From Azolla caroliniana (taxonomy: Eukaryota > Polypodiophyta): 64,000 bases of DNA. The stretch lies in assembly GCA_043228905.1 (NCBI GenBank), contig JBHGNT010000002.1, positions 25,544,001 through 25,608,000 on the forward strand. The letters run 5' to 3'. This document shows positions 58,454 to 64,000 of this stretch, piece after piece. Each line of letters starts with the position of its first letter. The first letter of the stretch is position 1. The translations under genes were made by a program, and so were the position numbers. The notes under the pieces were generated by a model that searched no databases, was not told the DNA's origin, and saw nothing but the letters and a program-made list of their open reading frames with translations.

Positions 58454-59490
58454 TTACAAAGGGAAGAGCTTCCAAAGTTGGTTGTCCTCTTGATGCCATG
58501 TATCAAGAATGATTGGGGCGCCTTCCTTGATGGGATGAGTAGAATCAACATGATGGTGATGAAAGAAGCCACCCGACTTCTTTTCATGCTCTGAACTAAA
58601 AATTGTCATATTGAGAAGGGTATCACTTGCAACACGTATTGTCTTGAAACCTTCTCCGAAATCTTGACTCTCTGTGAACAATATACCCTCATCCACCATA
58701 CCTGGAAAGTAATCCACAAAGTAGAGCTGCCACCACATAACACAATAATGTAAGAACTTGACATGGAAGTGACATCAATATATACAATCAGATTGCATAT
58801 GCTATAAAGAAGTCTAGTGTTTAGAGAGCCAAATAAAGCCATCGTTCATCTTTAGTGGTGTGTTATGATGATAGAGAATGATTTGTATGTTCCCAACTCT
58901 AATTCCAAATTAAATCCAACAAGTATGTACTGAATATATTGCATCTCTTGTATTTTTAGCTACACGAGAATGTTTGCACCTATATTGCCTTTTAGGTGTA
59001 GAAACTTGTGTTGTTTAATTTATATCTAAGTGCTCCTTTGTGGCTACAAACATGAGCTATTTTACTTAAAGCAAAGATGAGAGTTTTTTACTTGTTGGTC
59101 TTTTTCTTTCCCATGTTTAAGAGCTTGTCCAGTAGCATTGTTTATAATAGCAAATGCTGGTGAGCCATAGTTGTCAATGGTGCGTTTTCCATAAGATAGA
59201 TCCTTAATCCATAACTTAAAATGCACCACATACATTAAGAAGTGTTGGAATCAACGAATATATCATCATATTGCCAATAGAAATTCATTCTCCTAACATG
59301 AATGGTGTAGATAAATATATGCATGTTTTTTCTTTTTCTAATGTACCTGGGTGGAATCATTTAAATCTGAAGGTGCCATTGAAGGAGCTTCATTGCGTAT
59401 CGCAAGGTTGTAAGTTTTGTCTGCTTTGCAAAATATCTTCACTCGTTGCCTTTGAAGTAATGGGGGATACTCACGTGTGGAAGAGGCCAT
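58454..59490 (-). CDS. EUL (Euonymus-type, ricin-B-like fold) lectin, three exons
   Basis: Exons: 59490-59347, 59214-59092, 58726-58454; GT-AG, frame kept, 179 residues. Exon 1 gives MASSTREYPP then RVKIFCKADKTYNLAIRN; exon 2 LWIKDLSYGK and SPAFAIINNATGQALKHG; exon 3 ILFTESQDFGEGFKTIR and DTWHQEDNQLWKLFPL. These blocks line up in order with plant EUL/R40 lectins. EUL proteins bind glycans in cytosol and nucleus and respond to abscisic acid, salt and pathogens; the Arabidopsis member EULS3 is linked to stomatal closure. This is a single-domain (S-type) form with a very short leader (about 15 residues) and an insertion with HHHH in exon 3. It has the carbohydrate-binding fold only, with no enzymatic toxin domain. 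Small exons explain why simple ORF reading misses it. A pseudogene is unlikely since all three exons are open. Confidence 0.85.
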
Positions 59491-59731
59491 GCGTTCAAGT
59501 TAAATGAAAATAAAACTATGAAATTAACAAATACGAATGAATCATTAAGTTATTTGTTCCACTACTCTCACTCACTCTCTCTCACCCATTCCATAACTTC
59601 CATGCAACTTAGGCACCAATGAAGAGATCGTGGGATCCATGAAGAAACAATTGGCTACTAGATCTTCAAAACAATATAGATTGTTGGTTATTTAATTTCC
59701 AACAACATCAAGTTTCATATCTCTTAATTCC

Positions 59732-59854
59732 AACAATATTAAAACAATGTTGTTGTCATTGCTACAATATTGAACAATATTAAAACAATGTTGTTGTCAT
59801 TGCTACAATATTGAACAATATTAAAACAATGTTGTTGTCATTGCTACAATATTG
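59732..59854. repeat. Three exact-looking 41-bp tandem copies upstream of the lectin gene
   Basis: AACAATATTAAAACAATG starts copies at 59732, 59773 and 59814. Each unit holds ACAATATTG and AACAATATT, which are partly complementary, so units can fold on themselves. About 240 bp upstream of the lectin start. Confidence 0.92.
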
Positions 59855-61575
59855 ATGATGTCTTTGGGGTGGTGTCAGACAGGATGACATGAATGCAACT
59901 CTTATGAGGACAAGGTTTCGATGAAATTTTCTTGTTCTGCAACACATAATGCTCACACATACACACCTTAATAGAATATAAGAAATTACCACCACCACTG
60001 GATAGGACGAGAAAACAAAACCAAGTAGAAATAACCCAAACTTCCTTGCTAATTTATAAAGAAGACTAATGAAAGAGACCCTCTTTTTAAAATACACAAT
60101 TGTTGTGAGCTCTTCGTAAAAGCTACGCGAATCCATCATTTCTCGTTTTTAAATTACACAAACACATGTATACAATATATGTGTGTGTGTGTGTGTGTGT
60201 ACCAATCTTAAGCCAATTAATTTCCTAGAAAAGGATATGTATGCCAACGTAGGCATTATCCAAAATTCCTAACAACTCGCATTACCTATTTTTTTTCAAC
60301 TCTAACCTAATTTATGTCTTGAAAAGGTGTTCCTAATATTATATATCATTTAAACTCGAAACTTAACTTTGCAAATGTCTATACTATTATATGAAGCAAA
60401 CGATTTATTCAAGCAAGGATTAATGTGTGCAAGATAGAAACCTTCTCTCTATCACACTCTTTTTTATTGTTCGTTTGATGGTTTACATTGAATCGTTGAA
60501 TTACGCTTTTTAGAGATCCCAAGTCTATTCCTCACATTGTGTACTTTTTTAAATTTAGATTTTTATGTTTATTTTCAAGGTGTTTTCAATTGCCGAATCT
60601 CTTTGTATCTCTCTTCTGTGTCATGTTTGGCATAAAGGGCAAATCAAGATGCTTTCAAATAAAAATGAAGGCTATAGTTATGTTGTGGACATTTCAGGTT
60701 TGTGAAATATGGTAGAGATTCATGTATAACTTTCAAGACAATGTAAAACATACATTGTAAGAATCAACTTTACAAATTTACTCTAGGAACCGAATAGCTA
60801 ATGCTTTTAACGAAACAACACATTGCTACGTGCAAAGCTCGAAGAAGTAACATATTCCAACATTGATATAAATTGCTTGATGATGGATTGCATGCATCTG
60901 GTGGCTTGACAAGCTTGATTGCCATGTGGTTTCATGTCTCAAAGTCCCAATATTATCTATCTACAATACTTGACATGTAAAAGCAATGGGATGTGGAATT
61001 GACATTGATTATTGCCCAAAACATTGTAATCATGAATGGAGAGCATGCACGATCAAGGATGTGCTCTGCAAATATAAACTTCAGACTTTGATGATTCAAT
61101 GTGTGCATCATGTTGCTTGACTTTGGTCTTCGAGCCTATAAGGGATGTTGGTGGGATACCAACAATTTCTGATATATTTCACGTGTCTTGGATTTTTGCA
61201 ATCTTCGAAGTCCCAAGCCACTCCGCCTTCTTAGGAAGGAGACACATCTCAAGAGAATACGTGAGCTTAGGTGCCATGGGTCAATATTGGGCTCGCTATG
61301 GGCGCTAAAAAAGACATAATGTAATCTGCTAAACCGATGTGGGGGGTGCGAAGGGCTTCGAAAGAAGCTAGAGGTTTAAGAGGGTTAATGGGGTACAATA
61401 TACCATAACCCTGAGGTTTAACCAAATTACAAGAATACCCCCTCCACCACTTCTTAAGTTCGTTAGGTTTAGCACATAGAGAGAGAGAGAAAGAGCTATT
61501 AATAGAGTTACCCCTAAGGTTTAAGTAAATTACGAGAATGCCCCTAAGGTTGGTTGACACAGAATCTTGCTAGTG
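59855..61575. other. Spacer without recognised gene
   Basis: Includes (GT)n at about 60180-60199. A stretch at about 61405-61560 has repeated blocks of the type ACCCCTAAGGTTTAA and TTACGAGAATGCCCC, suggesting a small inverted or MITE-like element whose ends I could not fix. No gene seen on either strand. Confidence 0.45.
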
Positions 61576-61579
61576 CCGA

Positions 61580-63712
61580 TCCAGAGAAAGAAAGAAAGAA
61601 AGAAAGATATATTAACGTCTTCTAAGGCCAATTTTGGCCCATGAGACAATTGGCTTACAACAAAAGAGTATTTATCCAGTCATCATAACTAAAATAAAAT
61701 TAAGTAAAAAATAGAACTTAAACTAAAAGAGTTCTAGTAGTGTACAATATGTAGTATACTCGAAAGTGACTATACACTAAGCCTAATTTTATTTCCACCC
61801 AAGCCTCTCGAAAAGAAGTGGGGGGTCAAAGGGTCTTGATGTGGGTTCCAATGTAGAGAGTGCCCTAGCCATGGCTTCTAGGCGGTGTAGCTCACGTTCC
61901 CTTATTTTCAATATTGCTTCCACATCACGTCGAGTTGCTTTGAAACCCGGCACCCGAGGACGTCTGGTTCTTCTCTGGTTTTCTGCCTCATCAATGGAAA
62001 GGCCGGGTGGTGCAAGTGTGTCAGCATTCGTTCTCTCCTCAGGTTCCTGAAAAACTTCATTTGTTACATGTTCATGATCATTAGCAACATTATTGTCAAC
62101 ATTTTGTAACTTATTCTCTCTGTGTTGTTTTAGCTCTAGAATGTATTTGCCTAATTTCTTTATATCTAGAGTATCTAATAGTTTGGGGAGGGTGGGAGAC
62201 GGACCAAGTATGTCTTGGTATTTTGCCCTTATCTCGGCATAGGTTGGACACTTGCATGTAAAGTGGTACTCATCCTCTATCTCTATGTGACATAACCTAC
62301 ATATCCTTTCCTCCCTAGGGACTCCACTAGTACGGCCATTTTCAATCTCAAGTTGGTGAGATGATATTCTAAGTTGTCCAATGGCAACCCTTAGTGCATG
62401 TGGTAAGAATACATCTAGATATTTTGGCCGTGTGATAAAACCTAACTCAGAGAAGTGCATGAAGTGTTTCTTATAGTACGACATTTTAGATGGGAGTGGC
62501 TCTAGTGGGGTGATCCATTTACATCGAGTGTAAATTTGCCATATTTCTTGGCGTATTACTTTATTGCGGTCCTCATGAGAGATTAAGGTGTTATCACTCG
62601 TGTGGTTGTACCTAAGGGGAGGTAGGTTATTAATGTCTAGACCATTCGCAAGAAGCCAACTCACCATCATGCCATACCATGAGCTAGTATAGCCGGACTC
62701 ATTCAATGATCGAGAGGCCTTAAAGGCTTGATGAGATATTCTATCATGTGGTTGGCTATGTATCCTATCAATGAAGACTACAAGTTGAAAAAGTGCCTCT
62801 ACTAGCATTGGGGGTAACGTGAACTCGGCCCTAATAATGACATGTGGTACAGTCGATTTGCTTCGGAGTTGGCGTGATAGCATCATCACCAATGGTCTCT
62901 TTAATTGCGTCCACATGAAAGATGGTAATCCTGGAGCCCAAACCGCTGATGCATACATGAGGGAGGGGGTCACTAATGAGTCAAAGAGCCACCCTTTAGT
63001 CCGTGGCTCTTGAAAGTGTGCTTGGTGGCATTGTCTCTCTAGGAGTGAGAGGGATGCATGTCCTCTCGTGAGTCTATCCTTCGCTGCATGTGTCATCGAA
63101 AATTTACCTGAGCGGGCACTAAAAGTGACTCCGAGATAGACGTATGATCCAACCACCTCGACTGGGCTATGGGAGATAGTTAGGTGACACTTAGCTCTAA
63201 CTTGGGCCGATGTGTGGAAGATAAGGACTTTTCCCTAGATTCACTACCAATCCTCGTTGTACACAAAAGTCATCTAAGGCATTAAGGTGCCTCTGTAGGT
63301 CATGTTTGGATTCAGAGAGCAAAACTATGACATCCGCATAGAGCAAGATACGAACCTGCGTATCCCCAAGGACCACTCCGGTGCCTCCCTCACGAGCAAT
63401 AAAATCTGTGATCTCATCAATGTAGATTCCAAAAAGTGTCGGTGATAGGGGGCAACCTTGTTTTACACCAATAGTGCTAGTGAAACGATTAGATAGGCCA
63501 CCTGGGCATCGGACACACCCGGACACTTGTTCATATAGTGCGTAGATGGCCCATACCATATCATCTGGTATCCTCAAGCTTTTAAGTCTATTAAACAACC
63601 AACCGCTCTCTAGGGACTGTGTCACCCAAAACCCAAAACCCAAAACTCCTAAACCCTAAACCCTAAACCCTCTCTAGGGACTGTGTCAAAGGCTTTGCGG
63701 AAGTCCACAAAA
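61580..63712 (-). mobile_element. Broken LINE with reverse transcriptase (RTE-like)
   Basis: Read on the minus strand: VDFRKAFDTVPRE near 63706-63670 (RT motif), then IGVKQGCPLSPTLFGIYID and LLYADVIVLL in 63643-63197, then after a frameshift near 63230 a 455-codon frame (63156-61789) with YVYLGVTFSARSGKF and a C-terminal knuckle CRLCHIEIEDEYHFTCKCP. The catalytic YADD reads YADV. The 3' end on the left finishes in a (CTTT)n tail near 61585-61608 after TTAATATAT. The 5' part is missing: similarity stops near 63712, about 70 bp from the start of the next gene. Inactive: frameshift, altered active site, 5' truncation and an internal insert. Its 3' tail resembles fragments at 30121-30545. Confidence 0.82.
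63606..63688. repeat. Telomere-type repeat insert flanked by a 19-bp duplication
   Basis: A 45-bp insert (63625-63669) reads three CCCAAAA units then CTCCTAAA and CCCTAAA units (TTTAGGG on the other strand, the usual plant telomere repeat). It is flanked by exact direct copies of CTCTCTAGGGACTGTGTCA at 63606-63624 and 63670-63688. The duplication shows the insert entered the LINE after it was already in place. Confidence 0.9.
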
Positions 63713-63776
63713 CGACAAGAGACAGAGACAGACAAACAAACAGACACAGAGACAGACAGACAAACAGACACAGAGT
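63713..63776. repeat. (GACAGACAAA)-type microsatellite before the last gene
   Basis: GACAGA, CAAACAGA and CACAGA units over about 60 bp, between the LINE edge and the start codon at 63782. Probably the 5' untranslated region or core promoter of the following gene. Confidence 0.85.
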
Positions 63777-63781
63777 ACGCC

Positions 63782-64000
63782 ATGGAAGCTTCCCCGTATG
63801 GTGATTATGCGGAGGTCCTCCGTGGCTCCGAAGCTCTCGTGCAGTCCGTGATGTCTTTGTGGGATTCCTCGCACGACTCTTTCCATGCTTTCCGAGTTCG
63901 AGACCTCGCTTTGTCTCTCGCTGCTGAAGAAGGATTGTCTACAGACCAGAAGAAAATCGTAGGACATTTCTCTGTCTCTGCACCCGCTGATTTTGGTTCC
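63782..64000 (+). CDS. HD-domain phosphohydrolase-like protein, first exon, cut by window edge
   Basis: The frame opens at ATG 63782 in good context (GCCATGG) and stays open to the window end. It encodes MEASPYGDYAEVL, then SSHDSFHAFRVRDLALSLA (residues 29-47), which resembles the opening of plant and bacterial HD-superfamily phosphohydrolases, where H..HxxRV supplies the first metal ligand (His35). A donor GT at 63959-63960 follows ACAGACCAGAAGAAAATC, so exon 1 may end at 63958 after residue 59. Codons are more GC-rich than the flanks. The rest of the HD motif lies beyond the edge, so the call depends on one motif. Confidence 0.55.
   Translation, partial: MEASPYGDYAEVLRGSEALVQSVMSLWDSSHDSFHAFRVRDLALSLAAEEGLSTDQKKIVGHFSVSAPADFGS

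Noticed and set aside
58606-58842. Alternative 78-codon minus-strand frame over the lectin exon
   Set aside because: Different frame from the EUL domain and lacks any motif; the three-exon lectin explains the region.
63606-63688. True chromosome end
   Set aside because: Only a few telomere-type units are present and LINE sequence continues on both sides, so it is an interstitial insert.

Overview
The window is nuclear DNA of a flowering plant. The evidence is GT-AG introns, plant-only families (VQ-motif protein, pectinesterase 31-like enzyme, EUL lectin), an insert of TTTAGGG plant telomere repeats, telo-box promoter motifs, and AT-rich intergenic DNA full of transposon remains. It does not look like a grass: coding GC is modest and introns are long. 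The species cannot be named from sequence alone. No bacterial-style operon, CRISPR array, rRNA gene or functional tRNA gene was seen.

Layout from left to right: an intronless VQ-motif gene (1156-2421, minus); a repeat-rich gap with a 312-bp foldback transposon (4722-5033); a six-exon pectinesterase gene (6125-11567, minus) whose large intron holds LINE debris; a gap with tandem duplications and a 23-nt G tract; a ten-exon BAR-like, proline-rich gene of the At2g33490 family (17380-24775, plus); a gene-poor gap; a four-exon F-box/LRR gene like FBL10 (28597-32233, plus); a gap; a six-exon nucleolar two-RRM protein of the RBM34/Nop12 type (35178-38573, plus) behind a duplicated telo-box promoter; a four-exon proton-peptide transporter of unusual, animal-like type (39788-43447, minus); a gap with a tRNA-derived foldback repeat; a fourteen-exon mitochondrial Rho GTPase, MIRO (47577-55793, minus), with a complete 1,500-bp hAT-type transposon in one intron; an L1-type LINE remnant; a three-exon EUL lectin gene found by hand-joining short exons (58454-59490, minus); a larger broken LINE (about 61580-63712, minus) carrying a telomere-repeat insert; and the first exon of an HD-domain protein running off the right edge (63782, plus).

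The genes do not form a pathway. Each is an independent housekeeping or signalling gene: cell-wall editing, membrane curvature, protein turnover, ribosome assembly, peptide uptake, mitochondrial movement, carbohydrate binding. Exon joins were worked out by reading frame, splice-site dinucleotides and similarity to known families recalled from memory; all joins keep frame. No search could be run, so names rest on motifs.

Most notable: the SLC15/PEPT-like transporter, which keeps the residues known to bind peptide and protons in animal PEPT1 but lacks the large extracellular domain; the hAT element with 8-bp target duplication splitting the second EF-hand of MIRO; a MULE-like foldback element with an internal empty-site control; and a telomere-repeat patch flanked by a 19-bp duplication.
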